A DNA stretch of 64,000 bases from a candidate division Hyd24-12 bacterium UBA6080 (lineage in GTDB: Bacteria > Fermentibacterota > Fermentibacteria > Fermentibacterales > JCC-6). The notes beneath the pieces were generated by a model. That model did not search any database. It was not told where the DNA came from and saw only the letters and a list, made by a program, of their open reading frames with translations. The position numbers and the translations under genes were made by a program. This document shows, in pieces, positions 57,116-64,000 of the stretch; position 1 is the first letter of the stretch, and each line of letters begins with the position of its first letter. The DNA is taken from contig DIXM01000002.1 in assembly GCA_002436025.1 (NCBI GenBank), positions 248,001 through 312,000 on the forward strand, given 5' to 3'.

Positions 57116-58291
57116 TTGAAATTGCTTGTCCTTATCCTTGCGATACCGGTCTGCCTTCAGGCCGCCGAATTCCTTCCCATGACACCAATAGGCGCCCAGT
57201 GCCTTCCAGTGAGCGTTCGTGTGGAGGGGTTGGGCGAGGGAGCGGTAACCGTCCGCGATCAGCTTGTGTTCGACATCGACTTTTCGGGCCTTCTCATAAC
57301 CGTCCCCGAGAACGAGGCTTTCGTGAAGCTTTCAGCCAGGGTCTCGGGTAGCGACGGGAACTGGAATATCTCCGCCAGGGCCGAAGCCGAGGGGGAAGGG
57401 GTGCTCGTGAAGGAGTACCAGGGTTCCTCGCTTCACGACATGGTGCACAGCCTTTCGGATGACCTGGTGTTCGCCCTCACGGGTGAACAGGGGATCGCCT
57501 CCACAAGAATCGCCTACATAGTCCGGGGGGGCGAGGAGTGGAGGCTTGTCGTTAAAACCCTCGATCCCAGGCCATCAGCCACCATCATGCGGGACGCGCA
57601 GGTTCTGACCACCCCCGCGTGGAGCCCACTGGGCGATCGCATCGCCTTCACTTCCTACAGGGCCGGAACGGGCGACATCTACACCTATTCGTTCGCTTCG
57701 GGCTCGGCATCACGGATCATTTCGGGCGGGGTGAACACCGCTCCCGCCTGGAGCCCGAACGGAAGCCAGCTCGCATTCACCCGTTCCGAGAACGGAAGCT
57801 CCGACCTTTGGCTGTACAGCGTTTCGGGCGGCAGCTCCACCCCCCTCACGGCCAGAAGCAGCATCGAGACATCGGCCAGCTTCTCCCCCAACGGGCTTCA
57901 GTTGATCTTCACCAGCGACCGGGTGGGCTATCCCCAGCTCTACTGGATGAGCGCCTCGGGCGGGAGCGCGGAGAGGGCGGGATTTTCCCACGGTTACTGC
58001 GACAGCCCTGCGTGGTCGCCCCGGGGCGACAAGATAGCCTACTGCGCAAGGGCCGGAAGCGGGTTTCACATCTTCGTGATGAACTCGGACGGAACCGAGA
58101 TAAGGCAGGTGACCACCCGGGGAACCCTCAACGAAGACCCCGTATGGTCGCCCACCGGGCGCCACCTTGCCTTTTCCAGCGACATGGATGGCATGAGGAA
58201 CATATACATGATGGAGTTGAACAGTTTGAAGGTTCACAGGCTCTCCACCGGCGGAGAGAGTTACTGCCCGGCGTGGTCGCCGGTGCGTTAG
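57116..58291 (+). CDS. tolB: Tol-Pal system protein TolB
   Basis: 391 residues. Signal peptide, N-terminal domain (about 25-150) and a six-bladed propeller whose blades show repeated AWSPNGSQLAFTR, SFSPNGLQLIFTSDR and VWSPTGRHLAFSSDMDG. TolB is periplasmic and binds Pal and TolA. TTG start. Confidence 0.93.
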   Translation: MKLLVLILAIPVCLQAAEFLPMTPIGAQCLPVSVRVEGLGEGAVTVRDQLVFDIDFSGLLITVPENEAFVKLSARVSGSDGNWNISARAEAEGEGVLVKEYQGSSLHDMVHSLSDDLVFALTGEQGIASTRIAYIVRGGEEWRLVVKTLDPRPSATIMRDAQVLTTPAWSPLGDRIAFTSYRAGTGDIYTYSFASGSASRIISGGVNTAPAWSPNGSQLAFTRSENGSSDLWLYSVSGGSSTPLTARSSIETSASFSPNGLQLIFTSDRVGYPQLYWMSASGGSAERAGFSHGYCDSPAWSPRGDKIAYCARAGSGFHIFVMNSDGTEIRQVTTRGTLNEDPVWSPTGRHLAFSSDMDGMRNIYMMELNSLKVHRLSTGGESYCPAWSPVR

Positions 58292-58306
58292 GGAAGGATG
58301 GAAGAG

Positions 58307-58813
58307 ATGAAGAAGCTTGCGTTGACGATGGGGTTGATCTCACTTCTTGTCGCCTTTGCCGGCTGCGGCCGCACGACCGTTATCGAGGACGACGTGGTCG
58401 AAAGCGACACCCTTGTCACCGGGGTGTGGGAGGAAGACCCCATGATCGCGCTGAACGCCGCGCTGGCCAGGCATCAGGAAGCACTTCGCGACGTTTTCTT
58501 CGAGTACGACTCCAATGAACTGAGCAGTGCAGCGCTTGAGGCACTGATGTTCGACGCCGGATACATGATGAGCAACTCGGGTTTCAAGGTGCTTCTTGAA
58601 GGCCACTGCGACGAGCGCGGCACCGTTGACTACAACCTTGCCCTGGGTGAGAGGCGCGCCCAGTCCGTCTACCAGTACCTGGTGAACTACGGCATCCCGG
58701 CTTCCAGGCTCACGACGGTCAGCTATGGCAAGGAAAGGCCCTTCGCCAGTGGTTCCACCGAGTACGCCTTCTCCCAGAACCGCAGGGTTCACCTGCGGGT
58801 GATGCCGGAGTAG
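58307..58813 (+). CDS. pal: Peptidoglycan-associated lipoprotein Pal
   Basis: 168 residues. Lipobox LVAFAGC, then an OmpA-like peptidoglycan-binding domain with FFEYDSNELSSAALEAL, LLEGHCDERGTVDYNLALGERRA and GKERPFASGSTEYAFSQNRRV. The ATG at 58307 was chosen over 58298 because GGGAAGG is then at normal distance. Confidence 0.94.
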   Translation: MKKLALTMGLISLLVAFAGCGRTTVIEDDVVESDTLVTGVWEEDPMIALNAALARHQEALRDVFFEYDSNELSSAALEALMFDAGYMMSNSGFKVLLEGHCDERGTVDYNLALGERRAQSVYQYLVNYGIPASRLTTVSYGKERPFASGSTEYAFSQNRRVHLRVMPE

Positions 58814-58818
58814 TCCAG

Positions 58819-59490
58819 ATGAAACGGGGGGCCCTTTACACGGTCTTTCTCTTGCCGCTTTTTTGCGGGTGCTGGCTCTCCACATGGTCCAAGGCGCCGG
58901 GCAGGGTCGAGAAACTCGAGGTATCCCAGGAGGAGATGAGGGTCGATGTCGATTCCATCGCTGCCGGGGTCGAGAGAAACCAGCATCTGCTCCGGGGGAT
59001 CCAGGCTCAGGCCGGAATGCGCGACTCTGGAGCAGCCCAGCAACTGTCCGAGATGGTGAGCCAGCTCGAGGCGGCTCTTGCCAGGTTCACCCAGGCCCGG
59101 GTGGGACAGGACGAAGAGGCCGGGGCTGCCGAGCCCATTTACGAAGACGCCTTCAGGCAGTATCAGCAGGGCGATTACACAAGGGCTGCCCAGGGCTTCA
59201 GGCAGGTGTTCTCCGAATACCCCAGAAGCGTACTGGCGGACGACGCGCTATACTTCGCCGCCCTCTGCAACCAGGCACTCGGAGAGCCCCACCGGGCCAT
59301 CGAGGAGCTGGTGGCCGTCTATTTCATGTACCCGTCGGGGGACAGGACCGCATCGGCCCTGGCCAGGGCGGCGGCCATCTACGCACTGCACACCGCCGAA
59401 ACCGAGAGGGACAGGCTTGAAGCGATCATTCTCCAGGAATACCCCCAGAGTGACGAGGCCAGACTGATCCGTCAGCGCACCGGAAGGTAG
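58819..59490 (+). CDS. Tol-Pal associated coordinator CpoB/YbgF-like
   Basis: 223 residues. Lipobox-like LFCGC near the N terminus, a short coiled coil (about 28-95), then tetratricopeptide-like repeats (YEDAFRQYQQGDYTRAAQGF, DDALYFAALCNQALG). This matches CpoB/YbgF, except that the predicted lipidation is unlike E. coli CpoB, which is soluble. Confidence 0.85.
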   Translation: MKRGALYTVFLLPLFCGCWLSTWSKAPGRVEKLEVSQEEMRVDVDSIAAGVERNQHLLRGIQAQAGMRDSGAAQQLSEMVSQLEAALARFTQARVGQDEEAGAAEPIYEDAFRQYQQGDYTRAAQGFRQVFSEYPRSVLADDALYFAALCNQALGEPHRAIEELVAVYFMYPSGDRTASALARAAAIYALHTAETERDRLEAIILQEYPQSDEARLIRQRTGR

Positions 59491-59506
59491 CGGCGATCTT
59501 ACAAAT

Positions 59507-59560
59507 CCGGCATATTTGCCGGTCAGAGCATGTGCTGCCCGGGGTCCCCTCCCGGGCAGC
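59507..59560 (+). other. Two hairpins between cpoB and tig
   Basis: CCGGCA/TGCCGG (59507-59522, TATT loop) and a 10-bp GCTGCCCGGG/CCCGGGCAGC stem (59534-59543 and 59551-59560) follow the cpoB stop. No T-run follows the second, so it may be a Rho-dependent or processing signal rather than a simple terminator. It separates the tol-pal transcript from the tig-clpPX group. Confidence 0.5.
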
Positions 59561-59598
59561 AGTAGTCATTGAACGCAACACCCAAGAGTGGAAATCAA

Positions 59599-60852
59599 AT
59601 GTCTTACAATGTCACAACGGATGAATCCGGCAGAAAAACCGTCAGTTTTCACATGGATGCCGAGGGAGTGGACAGGCTCTTTCGGGAAGTCAGGCGTGAG
59701 ATACAGAAGGACATCGTCGTTCCCGGGTTCAGGAAGGGCAAGATACCTTCGTCCATCCTGAAGCAGAAGTTCGGAAACCTGATACTCTCCGAGGTTGCTG
59801 AGAAAGCCCACCGTGAGATGTCCGACGTTCTTTTCGAGGAGAACGACTGGATCCTCTCCGACGCCGAACCCGAGTTCAAGCCGGTCCTGCCTGCTGAGGG
59901 CCGCGACTACGACTACGAGGTCACCTACACTCTCTTCGAGACGCCGGCTCCCACCGGGATCAGGGGCATTTCCATTGCCGTTCCCGGCTTTGACGAGGAC
60001 AAGGCCCTCGAGGAAGCCCTTTCAGAGATCCGCAACCGGTTCGTCTCATTTGAGCATGTGGAACGGGCAGCGGAGGAAGGAGACCTCGTTGTTGTCGAGT
60101 ACCCTTCGCGCGAGGCGGGGGAACCCCGGCGCGCGGCGGTTGTCATAGGCAGGGAGAACATGGGGCCGGGTTTCGACGAGCTCCTTCCCGGCCTTTCCAC
60201 GGGAGCCAGGTTCTCGGCCCGAATGGATTTCCCGGGGCTCGAAGAGGAGCCCCCGGCCACTGAATTTGCCGTCGTGGAGGTGAGGGAACCCAAAACCCCC
60301 GAGCTTGACGACGATTTCGCGAAAACCGCCGGCGGGTTCGAAAGCATGGAACAGCTCAGGCAGAAACTGCGCGAGAATATCAGCGAGAAGCATAAGGCCG
60401 AGCGCCGGTCGTTCGTTGAGTCCGTGGCACTGGACAGCCTGCTTTCATCCAACGTGTTCGATCCGCCCGCGTTCATGGTTGACAACCTTGCCCGTGACTA
60501 CGCAAAACGTCTCGAAGACGGCGAATCGACCCCGGAAACCGAGAAGACGATCAGGGAGCTGGCCGAACGCAAGGTCCGGGAATTCCTGATACTCCGGCAG
60601 ATAGCCATAGTCGAAGGCATACCGTTGTCACAGGAAGAGATACAGAAAGAGGCCGCGGGTGGCTCTGCCTCTTCGGCGCTCGACCGGCTTCGCAACGAGA
60701 GGGCTTTGGAACTCGTGATCTCGAGCGCAGTTGAAACCGTTGCGGAACCTCAGGCAGAACATCCGGATAATCATGATGAGCCCGGGGCTTCATGGAAGTG
60801 GGTCGCGGTTACCGAAATGCCCGGCAAGGAGAAGGAGAAGGAGGGTCAGTGA
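59599..60852 (+). CDS. tig: Trigger factor
   Basis: Ribosome-bound chaperone. 417 residues: ribosome-binding signature GFRKGKIPSSIL near residue 50, a PPIase (FKBP-like) domain (about 145-235, VEYPSREAG to FSARMDFPG) and a long helical C terminus. ATG at 59599 has GAGTGGA before it; a TTG at 59569 is in frame but lies beside the hairpin. The stop shares one base with clpP. Confidence 0.93.
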   Translation: MSYNVTTDESGRKTVSFHMDAEGVDRLFREVRREIQKDIVVPGFRKGKIPSSILKQKFGNLILSEVAEKAHREMSDVLFEENDWILSDAEPEFKPVLPAEGRDYDYEVTYTLFETPAPTGIRGISIAVPGFDEDKALEEALSEIRNRFVSFEHVERAAEEGDLVVVEYPSREAGEPRRAAVVIGRENMGPGFDELLPGLSTGARFSARMDFPGLEEEPPATEFAVVEVREPKTPELDDDFAKTAGGFESMEQLRQKLRENISEKHKAERRSFVESVALDSLLSSNVFDPPAFMVDNLARDYAKRLEDGESTPETEKTIRELAERKVREFLILRQIAIVEGIPLSQEEIQKEAAGGSASSALDRLRNERALELVISSAVETVAEPQAEHPDNHDEPGASWKWVAVTEMPGKEKEKEGQ

Positions 60853-61439
60853 TGTCTTCCGTGATTCCCTTCGTCGTTGAGAGGGATGGGAACTATGAGC
60901 GCTCGTACGACATCTATTCAAGGCTGCTTAAAGACCGCATAGTTTTCATCGGTGATGTCATTTCTCCGCAGACGGCGGGTCTTGTCGTCGCTCAGCTCCT
61001 TTTCCTTGAGGGCCAGGATCCCAAGAAAGACATCAACATGTACATTCACAGCCCGGGAGGCTCGGTCTCCGCGGGACTCGCGATCTTCGACACCATGAGG
61101 TTCATAAGGCCCGACATCGCCACGTTCTGCATGGGAAGCGCCGCAAGCATGGCTTCAGTGCTTCTGGCCGCGGGCGCGAAGGGCAAGAGGAACATCCTGC
61201 CCCACGCCAGGGTGATGATCCATCAACCCAGCGGCGGCGTGAGGGGGCAGGCCAGCGACATCGAGATCGAAGCCCGTGAGATCCTGAAGATACGGGAGGA
61301 GATGAACATCATCCTGGCGGAATGCACCGGACAACCCATAGGGAAGATAGCGCAGGACACCGACAGGAACTTCTGGATGAACGCCGCCGAGTCGGTCGGG
61401 TACGGCATCGTTGACAACATTCTTGACAAGAGGGTGTAA
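60852..61439 (+). CDS. clpP: ATP-dependent Clp protease proteolytic subunit
   Basis: 195 residues. Triad Ser99 (in GSAASMAS), His124 (in MIHQPSGG) and Asp171 (in TDRNFW). The N-terminal SRLLKDRIVFIGDVI is standard. The ATG at 60852 was chosen over an in-frame start at 60792 inside tig. clpX follows after 2 nt. Confidence 0.96.
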   Translation: MSSVIPFVVERDGNYERSYDIYSRLLKDRIVFIGDVISPQTAGLVVAQLLFLEGQDPKKDINMYIHSPGGSVSAGLAIFDTMRFIRPDIATFCMGSAASMASVLLAAGAKGKRNILPHARVMIHQPSGGVRGQASDIEIEAREILKIREEMNIILAECTGQPIGKIAQDTDRNFWMNAAESVGYGIVDNILDKRV

Positions 61440-61441
61440 CA

Positions 61442-62686
61442 ATGCCGAAGGAGAACCGCTGTTCCTTCTGCAACAGGGCGTCGGGTGAGGTCAACCAGCT
61501 CATCCAGGGGCCGGGGGTCTTCATCTGTGACGACTGCGTAAGGTATTGCAGCGAGATAATCGTTGAAACACCGGGAAAGCCCGAGGAGAAGTCCGTCCCC
61601 GGCCTTTTTCGCAAGGGACTTCCGTCACCCCGTGAGATAAAGGAACAGCTCGACCAGTACGTGGTGGGGCAGGACAAGGCAAAAAAAGTCCTGTCGGTTG
61701 CCGTTTACAACCACTACAAGAAGCTTCTGGCAAAGCATCAGGGCTCAAGCGAGGTGGAACTCGAGAAGAGCAACATCCTGCTCCTGGGCCCCACAGGAGT
61801 CGGCAAGACCCTTCTCGCCCGAACCCTCGCGCGGATACTCGAGGTCCCGTTCGCCATCGCCGATGCCACGACCCTCACCGAGGCCGGCTACGTGGGCGAG
61901 GACGTGGAGAACATCCTGCTCAGGCTGCTTCAGGTCACCGACATGAACGTGGAAGAGGCCCAGCACGGTATCATCTACATCGATGAGCTGGACAAGATAT
62001 CCCGCAAGTCCGAAAACCCCTCCATCACACGCGACGTGTCCGGTGAGGGTGTTCAGCAGGCCCTTTTGAAGATCGTTGAGGGGACGGTTGCGGGTGTCCC
62101 CCCCCAGGGCGGCAGGAAGCACCCCTACCAGGAGAACATCTACATCGACACCTCCGGGATACTCTTCATCTGCGGAGGGGCTTTCCACGGGCTGGACAAG
62201 ATCATCGAATCACGCATCAGCCACGGAGCAATGGGCTTCGGAGCCGACATCAAGGCTGACCGCCAGGAGTCGTGTTCCCTCGAGATCGTGGAAGCCCACG
62301 ACCTGGTCCGCTTCGGCATCATTCCCGAACTGGTCGGCAGGCTTCCCGTCGTGGTGACGCTTGAGGATCTTGACGAGGAAGCCCTTGTGAAGGTCCTGAC
62401 CGAGCCGAAGAACGCCCTCATGAAGCAGTACTCGTACCTTTTCAGCCTCGAGGGCATCGAACTCGAGATCACCCCCGACGCCATGAAAGCCATCGCTTTT
62501 GAGGCCAGGAAGGCAAAAAGCGGTGCCAGGGGGCTTCGATCGATCCTCGAAAGGGTCCTTCTTGAACCAATGTACTCGATCCCCGACGCCAGGGAGAAGT
62601 CGGGAACCCTGGTCGTGGACGAGGCTTGCGTCAAGGGCTTGAAGAAACCAAGAATAATGACCCGAAGGGGACGGAAAGCGGTCTGA
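61442..62686 (+). CDS. clpX: ClpX unfoldase subunit
   Basis: 414 residues. N-terminal zinc domain (CSFC and CDDC), Walker A GPTGVGKTLLA, pore motif in GYVGEDVENILL, Walker B IIYIDELDKI, and the C-terminal GARGLRSILERVLL sensor-2 region. It forms the ClpXP protease with the gene just before it. Confidence 0.97.
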   Translation: MPKENRCSFCNRASGEVNQLIQGPGVFICDDCVRYCSEIIVETPGKPEEKSVPGLFRKGLPSPREIKEQLDQYVVGQDKAKKVLSVAVYNHYKKLLAKHQGSSEVELEKSNILLLGPTGVGKTLLARTLARILEVPFAIADATTLTEAGYVGEDVENILLRLLQVTDMNVEEAQHGIIYIDELDKISRKSENPSITRDVSGEGVQQALLKIVEGTVAGVPPQGGRKHPYQENIYIDTSGILFICGGAFHGLDKIIESRISHGAMGFGADIKADRQESCSLEIVEAHDLVRFGIIPELVGRLPVVVTLEDLDEEALVKVLTEPKNALMKQYSYLFSLEGIELEITPDAMKAIAFEARKAKSGARGLRSILERVLLEPMYSIPDAREKSGTLVVDEACVKGLKKPRIMTRRGRKAV

Positions 62687-62687
62687 A

Positions 62688-63257
62688 TTGCCGGGACTTG
62701 CACTCAGCTTTCTCCGGAGCTGCCCTGGAGGTGTGGGCCTTCCGGACGACGGCAGACCCGAAGTGGCCTTCACGGGCCGCTCCAACGTCGGGAAGTCGTC
62801 GCTCATAAACTGTCTGGCGGGGGGCGTCGCGGTGGCACGCACCAGCTCGTCCCCGGGGTGCACACGGTTCATCAACATTTACGAAAGCAATTTCGGCTAC
62901 TACGTCGCCGACCTTCCCGGTTACGGCTACGCCAGGGCACCCGGAGCCGAAAGGTCCCGATGGCTTTCCTGGATGGAGGACTACCTCGGAAAAAGGCGTC
63001 CCTTGAGGGGCTCGGTCCTTCTTGTGGACTCAAGGCATCCGGAGATGGAAAGCGATGTTCGGATGGCCGGGTTCCTTAGGGGTTGCGGCAAACCCTACAT
63101 TGTCGCGCTGACCAAGAGCGACAAGCTGGGGGCATCAAAACTCGTGGAGGCCAGGAAAAAAGCCGAGGAGCTTGGCCCCGTGATCCCCGTTTCATCGGTT
63201 CGCGGTTCGGGGATCAAAGAGCTGCTTCGCTGGCTCGTGCAGGTAACGGTGGATTAG
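62688..63257 (+). CDS. engB: Ribosome biogenesis GTPase EngB/YsxC
   Basis: About 189 residues. GRSNVGKSSLIN (G1), DLPGYGYAR (G3), TKSDKL (G4) and VSSVRGSGI (G5). Needed for 50S assembly in other bacteria. TTG start 1 nt after clpX. Confidence 0.93.
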   Translation: MPGLALSFLRSCPGGVGLPDDGRPEVAFTGRSNVGKSSLINCLAGGVAVARTSSSPGCTRFINIYESNFGYYVADLPGYGYARAPGAERSRWLSWMEDYLGKRRPLRGSVLLVDSRHPEMESDVRMAGFLRGCGKPYIVALTKSDKLGASKLVEARKKAEELGPVIPVSSVRGSGIKELLRWLVQVTVD

Positions 63258-63266
63258 GGGGAGAAA

Positions 63267-64000
63267 TGCCTGTAACGATCATTGTGGGACTTCAGTGGGG
63301 AGACGAGGGCAAGGGCAAGATGGTTGATCACCTGGCCCTCGACGCCTCGGCGGTGGCCAGGTTTTCCGGGGGGGCCAACGCGGGGCATACGGTCGAGACC
63401 CCCATGGGAAGGTTCGCGCTGCATTTGCTGCCTTCGGGGGTTCTAAGGCAGGGAGTCGCCGGGATGATCGGGTCCGGTTGCGTTGTTGATCCCCTTGCCC
63501 TTCTCCGGGAGATCACCGATCTGGAGATGTCGGGCATCACGGTTGCGGACAGGCTTCTTGTGAGTGGAAAGGTGCATCTTGTACATCCCGCGGCCCGGGT
63601 GTCCGAGACCTTCTCCGAAACCGGCGTTGACCGCAGGATAGGTACCACCGGTCGGGGGATCGGACCCACATACGTTGAGAAGTTCCGCCGCAGGGGCATC
63701 AGGCTGGAAGACATCTCGCTGCCCGCTTCGTTCTCCGCCAGGTGCCGCGAGAAGGCGGATCAGTGCGCGCAGGAGTACGGACTCGACAACTCGGCACGCG
63801 AAGCCCTCCTGAAGGACACCGAAGCATTCATCGAAGCGTCGCTTTCCATGGCGCGGTACGTTGGGGATGTTTCGTACACCATATCGCGGATACTCGAGGA
63901 GAACGGCACAGTGATAGCCGAAGGGGCCCAGGGCACGCTGCTCGACCCCGATCACGGAACTTACCCCTACGTCACATGCGGCCAGTGCGTAAGTGGAGCC
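63267..64000 (+). CDS. purA: Adenylosuccinate synthetase, 3' end beyond window
   Basis: Joins IMP and aspartate using GTP in AMP synthesis. The first 244 codons are present: GLQWGDEGKGKMVDHLA, NAGHTV, GTTGRGIGPTYVEK and EGAQGTLLDPDHGTYPYVT. GGGGGAGA lies just before the ATG. The gene runs off the window, so the C-terminal domain is not seen. Confidence 0.96.

Noticed and set aside
59534..59560. Strong Rho-independent terminator before tig
   Set aside because: The 10-bp stem is clear but no T-run follows it, so it is recorded only as a hairpin.
1..64000. tRNA genes, rRNA genes and CRISPR arrays
   Set aside because: I looked in the gaps for cloverleaf patterns and regularly spaced repeats and saw none. 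The gaps are mostly too short, and the few long ones show other structures.

Overview
The window is GC-rich, almost entirely coding, and looks like a chromosomal segment of a Gram-negative (diderm) bacterium. The evidence is a complete tol-pal locus, an outer-membrane beta-barrel, lipoproteins and a type IX-like C-terminal sorting domain. That tail, with the DUF6485, DUF2259 and FG-GAP proteins, points to the FCB superphylum or a neighbouring candidate phylum such as Fermentibacterota. This placement is inferred by eye. Promoters of the usual TTGACA/TATAAT type can be read in several gaps. TTG is a frequent start codon, even in ribosomal genes, and strong GAGGAG-type ribosome sites lie about 5 nt from many starts.

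Layout. 61-11744: rplK-rplA-rplJ-rplL-rpoB-rpoC-rpsL-rpsG. 11748-13940: three copies of a short 'gggggacacaata' inverted-repeat element punctuating a pilin-like operon, a frameshifted DUF2259 gene and a small zinc-ribbon gene. 13941-21447: an OFA-type transporter, then two divergent gene chains that meet at a pair of DOMON paralogues. 21520-23574: fusA. 23970-30060: two large secreted proteins, then an M20 peptidase and a DUF6485 protein on the other strand. 30326-44741: a nearly complete S10-spc-alpha series with secY, adk, map, infA and rpoA, but no rpsD. 44738-46164: pfkA and a Nudix hydrolase. 46194-51325: accessory minus-strand genes (aquaporin, acetyltransferase, M28 peptidase, PAS sensor, three unknowns). 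51515-54770: mscL and a hybrid sensor kinase. 54882-59490: ridA-tolQ-tolR-tolA/tonB-tolB-pal-cpoB. 59599-64000: tig-clpP-clpX-engB-purA (purA runs off the end).

The usual chain rpoBC-rpsLG-fusA-tuf-S10-spc-alpha is therefore present in order but broken by two accessory blocks (about 9.8 kb and 6.7 kb), and no tuf lies between fusA and rpsJ. The first block starts 3 nt after the rpsG stop with one of the short repeat elements.

The most striking observation is inside rpoC. The beta-prime subunit is about 1590 residues long and carries about 205 extra residues (about 1085-1289) nested in the second half of the region corresponding to the E. coli SI3 insertion. By eye the insert follows the order of motifs of an AAA_16/STAND-type ATPase, but its Walker A and Walker B motifs are degenerate. 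The second most interesting locus is the divergent DOMON, beta-barrel, flavoprotein and radical-SAM cluster at 15194-21447, which may be an uncharacterised envelope redox system.
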